Shown: positions 33,511-43,298, numbered from the stretch's first letter. The stretch is 64,000 bases of DNA from Castellaniella sp040276085 (GCF_040276085.1 NZ_JBELOK010000007.1:124001-188000); one strand, 5' to 3'. Translations and numbers: made by a program. The notes: generated by a model from the letters alone, not told the origin.

Positions 33511-34263
33511 ATGAGCCTCATGCGTGAAATGCTGGAAGCTGGTGTGCACTTTGGTCACCAGACCCGTTACTGGAATCCCAAAATGGCCGAATACATTTTC
33601 GGCCAACGCAACAAGATTCACATCGTCAACCTCGAGCGCACCGTCGAAAAATACCTCGAAGCCACTCAGTTTGTGCGTCAGGTCGCTGCCCGTGGCGGCA
33701 ATGTGCTGTTTGTTGGCACCAAGCGCTCCGCTCGCGAGATCCTCGCCGCTGAAGCCCAGCGTTGCGGCATGCCTTATGTCGACAGCCGCTGGCTGGGTGG
33801 CATGATGACCAACTTCAAGACGGTCAAAACGTCCATCAAGCGCCTGAAAGACATGGAAGCCCTGCAAGCTGAAGGCGCCACCGAACACATGAGCAAAAAA
33901 GAAGCCCTGATGTTCGAACGCGAGCTGGCTAAGCTGAACAAGTCGATCGGCGGCATCAAGGACATGAACACCTTGCCCGAAGCGCTGTTTGTGATTGACG
34001 TCGGCTATCACAAGATTGCCGTTGCCGAAGCCCGCACCCTGGGTATTCCCGTTGTCGGCGTGGTGGATACCAATCACTCCCCCGAAGGTATCGATTACAT
34101 CATTCCCGGTAACGACGACTCATCCAAAGCCATTGCGTTGTATGCACGTGGTATGGCGGATACGGTGTTGGCTGGCCGCGAGCAAAGCGTCAACGGCCTG
34201 GTCGAAGAACTGGCAGAAGGCGAAGAATTCATCGAGGTTGAGCAAGAACACCACGAGGAATAA
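33511..34263 (+). CDS. rpsB: 30S ribosomal protein S2
   Basis: Small-subunit protein needed for S1 binding and initiation. ATG 33511 gives 250 aa, preceded by GGAGA at 5-9 nt; the in-frame 33433 start would add a non-conserved extension. Conserved stretches are MLEAGVHFGHQTRYWNPKM, NIHIVNLE-like IHIVNLERT, GTKRSAREI, DSRWLGGMMTNFKT and DTNHSPEGIDYIIPGNDD. The C-terminus is an acidic tail. It is the first gene of the long rpsB-tsf-pyrH-frr block. Confidence 0.98.
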   Translation: MSLMREMLEAGVHFGHQTRYWNPKMAEYIFGQRNKIHIVNLERTVEKYLEATQFVRQVAARGGNVLFVGTKRSAREILAAEAQRCGMPYVDSRWLGGMMTNFKTVKTSIKRLKDMEALQAEGATEHMSKKEALMFERELAKLNKSIGGIKDMNTLPEALFVIDVGYHKIAVAEARTLGIPVVGVVDTNHSPEGIDYIIPGNDDSSKAIALYARGMADTVLAGREQSVNGLVEELAEGEEFIEVEQEHHEE

Positions 34264-34290
34264 TTCCTCGCATCCGTTTGCTTTACCGGC

Positions 34291-34343
34291 CGGGGTGGTC
34301 TGACGCCACCCCGATCCGCCCGATACCGGCACAGGCCGGTATC
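34291..34343 (+). promoter_or_regulatory. Two tandem hairpins between rpsB and tsf
   Basis: Hairpin 1: CGGGGTGG (34291-34298) pairs with CCACCCCG (34306-34313), loop 7 nt. Hairpin 2: GATACCGGC (34322-34330) pairs with GCCGGTATC (34335-34343), loop ACAG. Both stems are perfect and there is no T run. They may tune the rpsB to tsf ratio by partial termination, RNA processing or protection of the upstream mRNA. Confidence 0.5.
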
Positions 34344-34368
34344 CGCATTGATCGAACAGGAGAATCGA

Positions 34369-35244
34369 ATGGCTCAAATTACTGCCGCCATGGTTAAAGA
34401 ACTGCGCGAGAAAACCGACGCGCCCATGATGGAGTGCAAAAAAGCGCTCACTGAGGCCGATGGCGATCTGGCTCGCGCCGAAGAATTACTGCGCGTGAAA
34501 CTGGGCAGCAAGGCATCCAAAGCAGCCAGCCGCATTACTGCAGAGGGCCTGGTCGGCCTGCATATTGCAGCGGATGGCAAAGCCGGTGCACTGGTCGAAG
34601 TCAACTGCGAAACCGACTTCGTTGCCAAGAACAACGACTTCGTCGCCTTCGTCAATGATCTCGCCCGCCTTGTAACCGAACAAAACCCGGCTGATGTGGC
34701 TGCCCTGAGCCAATGTGCCCTGGGTGAAGGCACGGTCGAAACCACCCGGGCCGCACTGATCGGCAAGATCGGTGAAAACATGTCCGTTCGTCGCTTCCAG
34801 CGCTTCGAGACAGTAGATGCGCTCAACAGCTACGTGCATGGCGGCCGGATCGGCGTGCTGGTGGATTTCGCCGGCTCCGACGAAGTCGGCAAAGACCTGG
34901 CCATGCACATTGCAGCTACCAAGCCGCGTGCGTTGGACGCTGGTGGGGTAGATCCCGCCCTGATCGCCGCCGAACGCTCCGTCGCAGCGCAAAAGGCAGC
35001 CGAGTCCGGCAAGCCTGCCGAGATCGTCACTAAAATGGTTGAAGGCTCTGTGCAGAAGTTCCTCAAAGAGGTCACGCTGCTGTCTCAGCCTTTTGTCAAA
35101 AATGATAAGCAGTCTGTCGAGCAGATGCTCAAGGAAAAAGGCGCCCGAATCAATCGCTATGCCCTGTTTGTGGTGGGTGAAGGGATTGAAAAGAAATCAG
35201 AAGACTTCGCTGCCGAAGTCGCTGCTGCCGCCAGCGGTTCCTGA
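34369..35244 (+). CDS. tsf: Translation elongation factor Ts
   Basis: Guanine-nucleotide exchange factor for EF-Tu. ATG 34369 gives 291 aa with ribosome site AGGAGA at 34358-34363. The N-terminal UBA-like domain reads VKELREKTDAPMMECKKAL, followed by the exchange core CETDFVAKNNDFVAF, which contains the TDFV motif that contacts EF-Tu. Length and order behind rpsB are standard. Confidence 0.98.
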   Translation: MAQITAAMVKELREKTDAPMMECKKALTEADGDLARAEELLRVKLGSKASKAASRITAEGLVGLHIAADGKAGALVEVNCETDFVAKNNDFVAFVNDLARLVTEQNPADVAALSQCALGEGTVETTRAALIGKIGENMSVRRFQRFETVDALNSYVHGGRIGVLVDFAGSDEVGKDLAMHIAATKPRALDAGGVDPALIAAERSVAAQKAAESGKPAEIVTKMVEGSVQKFLKEVTLLSQPFVKNDKQSVEQMLKEKGARINRYALFVVGEGIEKKSEDFAAEVAAAASGS

Positions 35245-35347
35245 TTTTCTCTGATTCAGGTACGATGGCATCGCGCCTTGTGCGCGGTGCCGTTGCACGT
35301 CCGCTTAAAACCCTTTCTTCCGTTTCGTCCTTCCAGGAACCTGGTGC

Positions 35348-36064
35348 ATGTCAAATCCAGCCTACAAGCGCATCCTTCTGAAACTCTCGGGTGAGGCGCT
35401 GATGGGGGGTGATCCCTTTGGTATCAACCGCGCAACCATCCTTCGCATGACCGAGGAAATCCACGGTATTGTGTCTTTGGGTGTGCAACTGGCGGTGGTG
35501 ATCGGCGGCGGAAATATTTTCCGTGGTGTAGCCCCGGGTGCCCAGGGTATGGATCGCGCAACCGCCGACTACATGGGGATGCTGGCCACCGTCATGAACG
35601 CCCTGGCTTTGCAGGATGCGCTTAAAAACCATGGTGTGGATGCCAGGGTGCAGTCGGCTCTCAATATTGATCAAGTGGTCGAGCGTTACATTCGGCCCAA
35701 GGCACTGCGTTACCTCGAAGAAGGCAAGGTAGTGATTTTTGCCGCAGGCACGGGTAACCCGTTCTTTACCACAGATACAGCAGCTGCCTTGCGCGGTGCC
35801 GAAATCGGCGCCGAAGTGGTGCTCAAGGCCACCAAGGTGGATGGCATCTATAGTGCCGATCCCAATAAAGACCCCAGCGCCACCCGGTACTCGCGCATCA
35901 GTTTCGATGAAGCCATTGTGCGCCGACTCGAAGTCATGGATGCCACCGCATTTGCCTTGTGTCGCGACCAAAAATTACCTATCAAGGTATTTTCGATCAA
36001 CAAACCAGGTGCCTTGCGTCGCGTCGTATGCGGCGAAGATGAAGGCACTCTGGTGCAGGTATAG
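35348..36064 (+). CDS. pyrH: Uridylate kinase (UMP kinase)
   Basis: Bacterial hexameric kinase making UDP from UMP, allosterically controlled by GTP and UTP. The 238-aa protein starts MSNPAYKRILLKLSGEALMG, with the GGGNIFRGV phosphate loop, DYMGMLATVMNALAL, and the C-terminal ATKVDGIYSADP and MDATAFALCRDQ blocks. It is 103 nt after tsf, enough for an extra promoter, though I see no clear one. Confidence 0.97.
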   Translation: MSNPAYKRILLKLSGEALMGGDPFGINRATILRMTEEIHGIVSLGVQLAVVIGGGNIFRGVAPGAQGMDRATADYMGMLATVMNALALQDALKNHGVDARVQSALNIDQVVERYIRPKALRYLEEGKVVIFAAGTGNPFFTTDTAAALRGAEIGAEVVLKATKVDGIYSADPNKDPSATRYSRISFDEAIVRRLEVMDATAFALCRDQKLPIKVFSINKPGALRRVVCGEDEGTLVQV

Positions 36065-36072
36065 GAATCCTC

Positions 36073-36633
36073 ATGAGCCTTTCCGATATACGTCGTTCTA
36101 CTGAAGAACGCATGGGCAAGTCCATCGAAACCCTGAAAGCCAGCCTGGGCAAGATTCGCACAGGCCGTGCGCACGCGGGTATTCTGGATCACATTCAGGT
36201 CGAGTACTATGGCTCTCCGGTGCCTATCAGTCAGGTGGCTAACGTCACCGTCATTGATGCGCGTACGCTGAGCGTGCAGGTATGGGAGAAAACCATGGCT
36301 GCCACGGTCGATAAGGCGATTCGCGAATCTGATCTTGGCCTCAATCCCATTGCGATGGGCGACAATATCCGGGTACCAATGCCTGCACTCACCGAAGAAC
36401 GCCGCCGGGACCTCACCAAAGTGGTTCGCAGCGAAGGCGAGGACACCAAGGTTGCGATTCGCAACTTGCGCAGGGATGCCAACGATACGTTTAAAAGGCT
36501 GGTCAAAGACAAAGAAATCTCCGAGGACGACGAACGCCGTGGCCAGGATGACATTCAGAAGCTCACCGACCGCTATGTGGCTGATATTGACAAGCTCGTC
36601 TCCCAAAAGGAAGCCGAGATCATGACCGTCTGA
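36073..36633 (+). CDS. frr: Ribosome recycling factor
   Basis: Splits post-termination ribosomes with EF-G. It is 186 aa, close to the universal 185. It opens MSLSDIRRSTEERMGKSIETL, with the tRNA-mimic helices LGKIRTGRAHAGILDHIQVEYYG-type residues and the conserved hinge, VKDKEISEDDERRGQDDIQKLTD near the C-terminus. It starts 8 nt after pyrH. Confidence 0.98.
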   Translation: MSLSDIRRSTEERMGKSIETLKASLGKIRTGRAHAGILDHIQVEYYGSPVPISQVANVTVIDARTLSVQVWEKTMAATVDKAIRESDLGLNPIAMGDNIRVPMPALTEERRRDLTKVVRSEGEDTKVAIRNLRRDANDTFKRLVKDKEISEDDERRGQDDIQKLTDRYVADIDKLVSQKEAEIMTV

Positions 36634-36659
36634 TTGTCGATCATCTCTGTTTTCGCGGC

Positions 36660-37421
36660 ATGAACCCACTCAGCTCGACTTGCTCGATCCCTGTCACCGG
36701 AGAGACGCCCCGTCATGTCGCCATCATTATGGACGGTAACGGGCGCTGGGCAACCCAGCGCTGTTTGCCCCGCACGGCAGGGCATGTCCGTGGTGTTCAG
36801 GCAGTAAGGCGCGCTGTCGAAGCCTGCGGCCGGCGTGGGGTCGAGTACCTCACCTTATTTGCGTTCAGCTCCGAAAACTGGCGGCGTCCGGCACAAGAAG
36901 TCACATTGCTGATGCGCTTGTTTGTCCGCACCCTCGAAAAAGAAGTCGACAAGCTGATCGCACAGGGCGTGCGCTTGCGCATTGTCGGAGACCTCAGTGC
37001 TTTTGATGCAAAATTACAAGGACTGATCCGCGAGGCTGAAGCAAAAACGGCGGATCAATCTGCTTTGACCCTCACCATCGCCGCCAATTATGGTGGGCGT
37101 TGGGATATTCTTCAGGCAACGCGCGCCTTGCTGGAGGCTCATCCAGAACTTCAACAACATCCTGAGCTGCTCGACGAAGCAGCTATCAGCGAGCGGCTGG
37201 CTATGGCGTACGCCCCTGAGCCAGACCTTTTTATCCGTACGGGTGGTGAGCAACGCATTTCCAATTTTCTGATCTGGCAGCTGGCGTACACTGAACTCTA
37301 TTTCACAAACTGCTATTGGCCTGATTTCGGTGCCAACGAGATCGAGCAGGCTTTTATCTGGTATCGCCAGCGAGAGCGGCGCTTCGGCCGAACCAGCGAG
37401 CAGTTGCACGAAGCACACTGA
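36660..37421 (+). CDS. uppS: Undecaprenyl (di-trans,poly-cis) diphosphate synthase
   Basis: cis-Prenyltransferase that makes the C55 lipid carrier for peptidoglycan and O-antigen. It is 253 aa. The catalytic Asp is in IIMDGNGRWAT, the substrate-binding block is LFAFSSENWRRP, and the late motif is IRTGGEQRISNFLIWQLAYTE. In this operon it is followed by cdsA and dxr, and Dxr feeds isoprenoid precursor to it. Confidence 0.97.
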   Translation: MNPLSSTCSIPVTGETPRHVAIIMDGNGRWATQRCLPRTAGHVRGVQAVRRAVEACGRRGVEYLTLFAFSSENWRRPAQEVTLLMRLFVRTLEKEVDKLIAQGVRLRIVGDLSAFDAKLQGLIREAEAKTADQSALTLTIAANYGGRWDILQATRALLEAHPELQQHPELLDEAAISERLAMAYAPEPDLFIRTGGEQRISNFLIWQLAYTELYFTNCYWPDFGANEIEQAFIWYRQRERRFGRTSEQLHEAH

Positions 37422-37429
37422 GGGTACCC

Positions 37430-38269
37430 ATGCTACGTCAAAGAATCCTCACGGCGATTGTGCTTTTACTGATTGTCGTTGCGGCTGTCAGTGCCTCAAC
37501 GCCTTGGCCGATGCTGGCACTGCTCGCAATCATGTCAGCGTGCGCCGTTTGGGAGTGGTGGCGCCTGGTGTGGTCGCATACACTGGCGCGCAACGGCGCT
37601 GTTGTGGTGTTTGTTTGCGTCCTGGGGGTATTGTCACGCCTGCTGGTGGATGCGCATCCGCAAACGTTGTGGGCCTTTCAGTCGATTGTTTTACCTTTGG
37701 CCGTGTTCTTTTGGCTGATTCCCGTGCCTCTGATGGTAGTTCGCGCACAGGTGCCCAAGCGTTGTCCCACTGCAGGCCTGATCGCGGCAGGTGCCTTGAC
37801 ACTGCTCGCGATGTGGTTCGCTCTGGCATGGATTTTTTTACAGTATGGTGCCTCTGCTCTGATCAGCTTGTGGGCGCTGATCTGGTGCGCCGACATCGCG
37901 GCCTATTTTGTAGGTCGCCAGTTCGGGCGTCATAAGCTGGCGCCTGATGTCAGTCCGGGCAAAACGCGCGAAGGTGCTTTTGGCGGGATTCTGGTGGCAA
38001 CGATCTGGCTGGTAGCAACCGCCATTTGGTGGCCTGGCAGCTACGGTGCGCTGGTGTTGGCGCAGTGGGGGCCCGCGGGCCTGGTGCTGACGGGTGTCCT
38101 GCTGTCTGCCTGGTCAATCCTCGGTGATCTGTTCGAGTCTTTGCTCAAACGGCGTGCCGGGGTCAAGGATTCCAGCCAACTGTTGCCGGGGCACGGCGGG
38201 GTGTACGATCGGATTGACGCGGTCTTGCCTGTGGCGCCGGCAGCCATTCTCTTATTGTTGATTGGATAA
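37430..38269 (+). CDS. cdsA: Phosphatidate cytidylyltransferase
   Basis: Inner-membrane enzyme forming CDP-diacylglycerol from phosphatidate and CTP. The 279-aa protein has about eight hydrophobic segments. The family signature is near the C-terminus in KDSSQLLPGHGGVYDRIDAV, with the metal-binding Asp. ADIAAYFVGRQFGRHKLAPDVSPGKT is the second conserved segment. It starts 8 nt after uppS, and its stop lies 4 nt before the dxr ATG. Confidence 0.97.
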   Translation: MLRQRILTAIVLLLIVVAAVSASTPWPMLALLAIMSACAVWEWWRLVWSHTLARNGAVVVFVCVLGVLSRLLVDAHPQTLWAFQSIVLPLAVFFWLIPVPLMVVRAQVPKRCPTAGLIAAGALTLLAMWFALAWIFLQYGASALISLWALIWCADIAAYFVGRQFGRHKLAPDVSPGKTREGAFGGILVATIWLVATAIWWPGSYGALVLAQWGPAGLVLTGVLLSAWSILGDLFESLLKRRAGVKDSSQLLPGHGGVYDRIDAVLPVAPAAILLLLIG

Positions 38270-38273
38270 GCTC

Positions 38274-39482
38274 ATGCCTGTCGTGCAACGTGTGTGTGTG
38301 TTGGGGTCAACAGGCTCCATCGGGGTGAATACGCTGGATGTCATCGCCCGACACCCGGATCGCTTATCTGTCTACGCCCTAAGCGCCCACAGCCGGATTG
38401 ATGAACTGGCTGCGCAGGCCCTGCAACATGCGCCCCGGGTGGTGATCGTGCCTGATGCGCATGCGCGTCAACGTTTTATCGACATCTGGCCGGCAGGGCG
38501 GACGTGTCCTGAAATCCGTGTCGGGGCGCAAGCACTGGCAGATACTGCCGCAGACACCGAAGTCACTGCCGTGATGGCAGCAATCGTCGGCGCAGCGGGT
38601 TTGCCTGGGGCGCTTGCTGCGGCACGGGCTGGCAAGCGGGTATTGCTGGCCAACAAAGAGGCACTGGTGGCGGCAGGTTCTCTTTTCATGCAGGCTGTCC
38701 GGACAGCAGGTGCAGAGCTGCTTCCCATCGACAGCGAGCACAACGCGATTTTTCAGTGCCTGCCGCAAACCGCTGATCGCGTCAGGGCGCCTTTTCGGCC
38801 TGCCGAGGGTGTGCGCCGCCTGCTTCTGACAGCATCGGGCGGGCCTTTTCGCTGTACCGCCATCGAACAACTCGAGCACGTCACGCCAGAGCAGGCATGC
38901 GCACATCCCAATTGGCGGATGGGACGCAAGATCTCGGTAGACTCCGCCACCATGCTGAATAAAGGCCTTGAGGTCATCGAGGCACATTGGTTGTTTGCCA
39001 TGCCGATGGATCGCATCCAGGTGGTGGTACACCCGCAAAGCGTGGTGCACTCGATGGTCGAATACATCGACGGATCCATTTTGGCGCAGTTGGGGCAACC
39101 CGATATGCGCACCCCGATTGCCTTCGGTCTGGGGTTCCCCGAGCGTATCGAAAGCGGCGTAGGGTTGCTCGAGCTGGCACGCCTGGGGCATCTCGATTTT
39201 GAAAAACCGGATCTGCTCCGTTTTCCGTGTTTGCGCTTGTCCCTGGCTGCCTTGAAGCAAGGGCAGGAAGCCTGCATTACTCTTAACGCCGCTAACGAAA
39301 TCGCCGTCGATGGCTTTTTGCGTGGACAGATCCGGTATACGCAGATTCCTGCGATCATCGAGCATTGTCTGGATGCTGCTGCCGGCAGCCAGCAAAAAGC
39401 GTTAGGCTCACTGGACGACGTTCTTCATCTGGATGCCCACACAAGACGGCTGGCAACCGATTTTTGTCGGGCAAGTTGCTGA
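38274..39482 (+). CDS. dxr: 1-Deoxy-D-xylulose 5-phosphate reductoisomerase
   Basis: Makes 2-C-methyl-D-erythritol 4-phosphate, the committed step of the MEP isoprenoid pathway. ATG 38274 gives 402 aa; an in-frame TTG at 38262 would sit inside the cdsA 3' end. The NADPH motif is LGSTGSIGVNTL, followed by LLANKEALVAAG, PIDSEHNAIFQCLP (metal-binding Asp-Ser-Glu) and SVDSATMLNKGLEVIEAHWLF-type residues. The C-terminal AANEIAVDGFL helix is present. Confidence 0.97.
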   Translation: MPVVQRVCVLGSTGSIGVNTLDVIARHPDRLSVYALSAHSRIDELAAQALQHAPRVVIVPDAHARQRFIDIWPAGRTCPEIRVGAQALADTAADTEVTAVMAAIVGAAGLPGALAAARAGKRVLLANKEALVAAGSLFMQAVRTAGAELLPIDSEHNAIFQCLPQTADRVRAPFRPAEGVRRLLLTASGGPFRCTAIEQLEHVTPEQACAHPNWRMGRKISVDSATMLNKGLEVIEAHWLFAMPMDRIQVVVHPQSVVHSMVEYIDGSILAQLGQPDMRTPIAFGLGFPERIESGVGLLELARLGHLDFEKPDLLRFPCLRLSLAALKQGQEACITLNAANEIAVDGFLRGQIRYTQIPAIIEHCLDAAAGSQQKALGSLDDVLHLDAHTRRLATDFCRASC

Positions 39483-39506
39483 TATCTGTTTTTTGGACGC
39501 CGCATA

Positions 39507-40838
39507 GTGCTGACGTTGTTTGCTTTTGTTTTTGCCCTGGGCCTGCTGGTCACCTTTCACGAACTGGGTCATTATTGGGTAGCCCGCCGTTGCGGCGTAC
39601 GCATTTTGCGTTTTTCGGTGGGCTTCGGTCCCGTTTTGTTGCGTCGCCTTGATCGCCATGGCACCGAGTGGGCCCTGTCTGCGATTCCACTGGGTGGCTA
39701 CGTCAAGATGCTGGATGATGCGCCTGATGGCGCCGATGCGGCTACCCGCCAGGCCGCCTTCAATCAACAACCCTGGATTCGCCGGGTAGCGGTTGTGGCT
39801 GCCGGGCCATTGGCCAATTTGCTCTTGGCGGTAGTGATTTATGCCGTATTGGGCTTGATAGGCACACAAGAACCCATTGCCCGTCTGTCGGCGCCACCCG
39901 CAGGGTCGCCGGCCGCTGTGGCCGGAATACAGTCCGGGGATACCATCCGGGCGGTCGATGGTCAGCCGGTGGCTTCGTGGGTACAGGCGCGCTGGCAGTT
40001 GCTTCAGCCGCTTACCTCTGGTGGGCGTGCCAGCCTTTTGGTGCAAGGGGATAACGGCCAGAGTCGTCAGGTGTCCCTTGAGGTTCAGGCGCATGATTTT
40101 CGCCCTGATACAGAAGATCCCTTGCATCAGGTCGGCTTGGTGCTGCAGCCGCCCCAGTTGCAGATTGGTTCGCTGACGCCGGAGGGCAGTGCCCAGCAGG
40201 CAGGCCTTTTGCCCGGAGACATCATTTTGGCTGCCGGCACCGTAGTACAACCCTCTGCCCAGGCGTTCGTCCAATTGGTGCAGGCTCACGCACAAACTCC
40301 CATCAAGCTTCAAGTACAACGAGGTGCCACCGTACTGGATGTCAGCGTGACGCCGGCGCAGGCACTGGATGAGGGCCAGCCGGTTGGGCGTATTGGTGCC
40401 ATGCTCACCGGGCACAGGGACACGGTTCTGGTGCGTCTGGGCCCGCTGGACAGCCTTTTGTCTGGCGTGCAGCGAACCTGGGATACCAGCATATTTACGC
40501 TCCGGATGATGGGCCGCATGGTGGTTGGGGCGGCCTCCTGGCGTAATATCAGCGGGCCTGTCACGATTGCCGAGTACGCGGGCCAGAGTGCACGGATCGG
40601 GGTGGATGCTTATTTGCGGTTTCTGGCACTGATCAGCATCAGCATCGGGATTCTCAATCTGCTGCCGATTCCAATGCTGGATGGCGGGCATTTGTTGTTT
40701 TATCTGATCGAGGCATTGCGTGGTGGTCGGCCGGTGTCCGACCGCGTTCGAGAGGTGAGTGTGCGCGTAGGCTTGAGTCTCGTGCTGGGTCTCACATTTC
40801 TTGCCTTATTTAATGATTTTTCGCGGCTTTTCAGTTGA
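39507..40838 (+). CDS. rseP: Site-2 intramembrane zinc protease RseP
   Basis: Cleaves anti-sigma factor RseA and remnant signal peptides in the inner membrane. It starts with GTG at 39507 (443 aa); no suitable ATG precedes the catalytic motif. The zinc-binding HELGH is at residues 18-22 in the first membrane helix, two PDZ domains follow in the periplasmic region (about 115-310), and the third ligand is in LLPIPMLDGGHL near residue 390. Its position before bamA is the usual one. The sigmaE and RseA genes are not in the window. Confidence 0.96.
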   Translation: MLTLFAFVFALGLLVTFHELGHYWVARRCGVRILRFSVGFGPVLLRRLDRHGTEWALSAIPLGGYVKMLDDAPDGADAATRQAAFNQQPWIRRVAVVAAGPLANLLLAVVIYAVLGLIGTQEPIARLSAPPAGSPAAVAGIQSGDTIRAVDGQPVASWVQARWQLLQPLTSGGRASLLVQGDNGQSRQVSLEVQAHDFRPDTEDPLHQVGLVLQPPQLQIGSLTPEGSAQQAGLLPGDIILAAGTVVQPSAQAFVQLVQAHAQTPIKLQVQRGATVLDVSVTPAQALDEGQPVGRIGAMLTGHRDTVLVRLGPLDSLLSGVQRTWDTSIFTLRMMGRMVVGAASWRNISGPVTIAEYAGQSARIGVDAYLRFLALISISIGILNLLPIPMLDGGHLLFYLIEALRGGRPVSDRVREVSVRVGLSLVLGLTFLALFNDFSRLFS

Positions 40839-40907
40839 TCGGGTTGTGACTTACAATCCTGCATCACTTGCCCCTGTCCACGTCACGGCCGAAAAAGGAT
40901 TGCCAGG

Positions 40908-43298
40908 ATGTCGTCTCTCCGGAACACTCGTTTGATCAAGCGCGCCATTCCCATGGTGCTTGCCTTGTTGCTGGCACCTGCGGTGGCGGATGCGTTTACG
41001 CCGTTTGTTGTGCGCGACATTCAGGTGCAGGGCATCGAGCGCGTCGATCCGGGCACTATTTTCACCTATCTGCCCGTTAAAGTTGGTCAGACCTTCACCG
41101 AAGAAGAAGCCGCCACTGCCATTCAAAAATTGTATGGCACGGGGTTTTTCAGCGATGTCAAAATCGATTCTCGCGGTGATGTGCTGGTTGTGTCTGTCAA
41201 AGAGCGGCCCACGATTGCATCCGTCAGTTTCAATGGCATGCGCGAGTTCGACGCCAAGGCGCTGAACAAATCCTTGTCCCAGGTGGGTTTTGGCCAAGGG
41301 CGGGTGTTTGATCAGGCCATGCTGGATCGTGCCGTATTCGAGCTCAAACAGCAGTATTTGTCCAAGGGCAAATATGGGGTGCAGATCAACCCCGTGATTA
41401 CGCCGCTGCCGCGTAATCGTGTTGGGGTCAGCTTCGACATCTTCGAAGGCGGCGTGGCCACCATCGAAAAAATCGAATTCATTGGTAACGATACGTTTTC
41501 GGCCGGCACCCTCGAAGACGAAATGGAGCTCACCACGGGTGGCTTCATGACCTGGTATACCGGTACCAACAAGTACTCCCGCGAGAAGCTTGAGGGTGAT
41601 GTCGAGCGCATCCGCTCTTATTATCTGGATCGTGGCTACCTCGAGTTCTCGATGGAGCCCCCACAGGTAACAATTTCACCAGATCGCAAGAACATCTTCA
41701 TCACGATGACGCTTCACGAGGGCGAGCCCTACACCTTGGGCGAGGTCGACCTCGCCGGTGATCTGCTGGGCCTCGAGGACAAGCTTCAGCCACTGGTCAC
41801 GGTCAAACAGGGTGAAACCTTTTCAGCCGAAAAAACCAACACGGTGGCCAAATCCATCACCGATTATCTGGGTTCTTTGGGCTATGCCTTTGCCAACGTA
41901 AACCCAAGCCCCGTGCTGGATCGTGACACGCACGTTGCCAAGCTTACCTTTTACGTGGATCCGGGCCGCCGGGTGTACGTGCGCCGCATCAACGTCGGTG
42001 GCAATACCCGTACCAGAGACGAAGTTGTGCGCCGCGAAATGCGCCAACAAGAGGCCGCCTGGTACGACTCCTCCAGCATCAAGACTTCCAAAGACCGGGT
42101 GGATCGCCTGGGGTACTTCAGCGAGGTCGATGTTAAAACCGACCCGGTACCAGGCTCGCCTGATCAAGTCGATGTCAATGTCAATGTCAAAGAAAAACCC
42201 ACCGGGATGATCAATCTGGGGGTGGGGTACGGCTCTACTGACAAACTGTTGTTGTCGGCCGGCATCAGCCAGGACAACGTGTTTGGCAGTGGCAATTCTC
42301 TGTCACTCAATGTCAACACCAGTAAGACCAACCGCGCCGCGGTGATTTCTCATACCAATCCATACTGGACACAAGACGGCATCAGCAAGACAACGTCCTT
42401 GTACTATCGCCGTACGACACCATACGATGTCTCGGATAGTGGGTCTCTGGGTTGGTATTCTGTCGAGTCCATGGGCTTGGGGCTTAACTTTGGGGTGCCC
42501 ATCTCCGAAGTCGATCGCGTCTTTGCCGGCTTTACCTTCGAGCGCAACTCGCTCAGGGATGTCCGCGGTTGCGTCGGGCCAAGCACTCTGGATGGTTGCG
42601 GAGTTACCAATCCGGCGCCGCTGGCTTACCAAAATTTTGTCAGCGAGTACGGTGAAACCACCAATGCCGGCATCTTCAGCCTGGGATGGGCCAAGGATAC
42701 CCGGGACAGCGCACTGGCTCCCCATAAGGGCAGCTACACCCGCCTGTCCACCGATTTCTCCACCATGGATCTGCGCTATTACAAGTTGTCGGGGCAGCAG
42801 CAATACTACTTGCCTCTCGGGCGTGCGTTTACCCTGGCGCTTAACGGCCAGGTGGATTGGGCAAAAACGTATGGCAGCGGTAAAGCCTTCCCGGTCATCA
42901 AAAACATGTATGCCGGCGGGATAGGGTCTGTGCGTGGCTACGAGGGTGCCTCTCTGGGGCCACGCGACGCCCTCACGGATACCTATCTGGGCGGCTCGCG
43001 TCGTATCGTCGGTAATGTGCAGTTGTATCTGCCTTTCCCCGGTGCCTCTCGCGATCGCACGCTGCGCTGGTTCGTGTTCTCTGATGTTGGCCAGATCACT
43101 ACAACCGATGGCTCGGATTGCGCCCAGGGCCGTTATGGGCAAGTGGCAGACCCCTGCGGCTGGAAATACTCGGCTGGTTTGGGTTTGTCCTGGGAGTCGC
43201 CCCTAGGACCGCTGCAGTTATCGTTTGGCCGGGCCCTCAACGCCAAAGAAGGCGACCAAAAACAAGTCTTCCAATTCCAGATCGGTACGGGTTTCTGA
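40908..43298 (+). CDS. bamA: Outer-membrane protein assembly factor BamA
   Basis: Omp85 insertase that folds beta-barrel proteins into the outer membrane. The 796-aa precursor has a signal peptide (IPMVLALLLAPAVADA, cleavage near residue 28), five POTRA domains (about 30-430), and a 16-strand barrel. The essential loop-6 motif VRGYEG is in GIGSVRGYEGASLG. The protein ends FQIGTGF with the terminal Phe typical of barrel proteins. Length and place between rseP and skp are standard. Confidence 0.97.
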   Translation: MSSLRNTRLIKRAIPMVLALLLAPAVADAFTPFVVRDIQVQGIERVDPGTIFTYLPVKVGQTFTEEEAATAIQKLYGTGFFSDVKIDSRGDVLVVSVKERPTIASVSFNGMREFDAKALNKSLSQVGFGQGRVFDQAMLDRAVFELKQQYLSKGKYGVQINPVITPLPRNRVGVSFDIFEGGVATIEKIEFIGNDTFSAGTLEDEMELTTGGFMTWYTGTNKYSREKLEGDVERIRSYYLDRGYLEFSMEPPQVTISPDRKNIFITMTLHEGEPYTLGEVDLAGDLLGLEDKLQPLVTVKQGETFSAEKTNTVAKSITDYLGSLGYAFANVNPSPVLDRDTHVAKLTFYVDPGRRVYVRRINVGGNTRTRDEVVRREMRQQEAAWYDSSSIKTSKDRVDRLGYFSEVDVKTDPVPGSPDQVDVNVNVKEKPTGMINLGVGYGSTDKLLLSAGISQDNVFGSGNSLSLNVNTSKTNRAAVISHTNPYWTQDGISKTTSLYYRRTTPYDVSDSGSLGWYSVESMGLGLNFGVPISEVDRVFAGFTFERNSLRDVRGCVGPSTLDGCGVTNPAPLAYQNFVSEYGETTNAGIFSLGWAKDTRDSALAPHKGSYTRLSTDFSTMDLRYYKLSGQQQYYLPLGRAFTLALNGQVDWAKTYGSGKAFPVIKNMYAGGIGSVRGYEGASLGPRDALTDTYLGGSRRIVGNVQLYLPFPGASRDRTLRWFVFSDVGQITTTDGSDCAQGRYGQVADPCGWKYSAGLGLSWESPLGPLQLSFGRALNAKEGDQKQVFQFQIGTGF

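Noticed and set aside
39408..40691. 427-aa minus-strand frame opposite rseP
   Set aside because: Antisense shadow; rseP carries HELGH, PDZ domains and the LDGGH motif in the plus frame.
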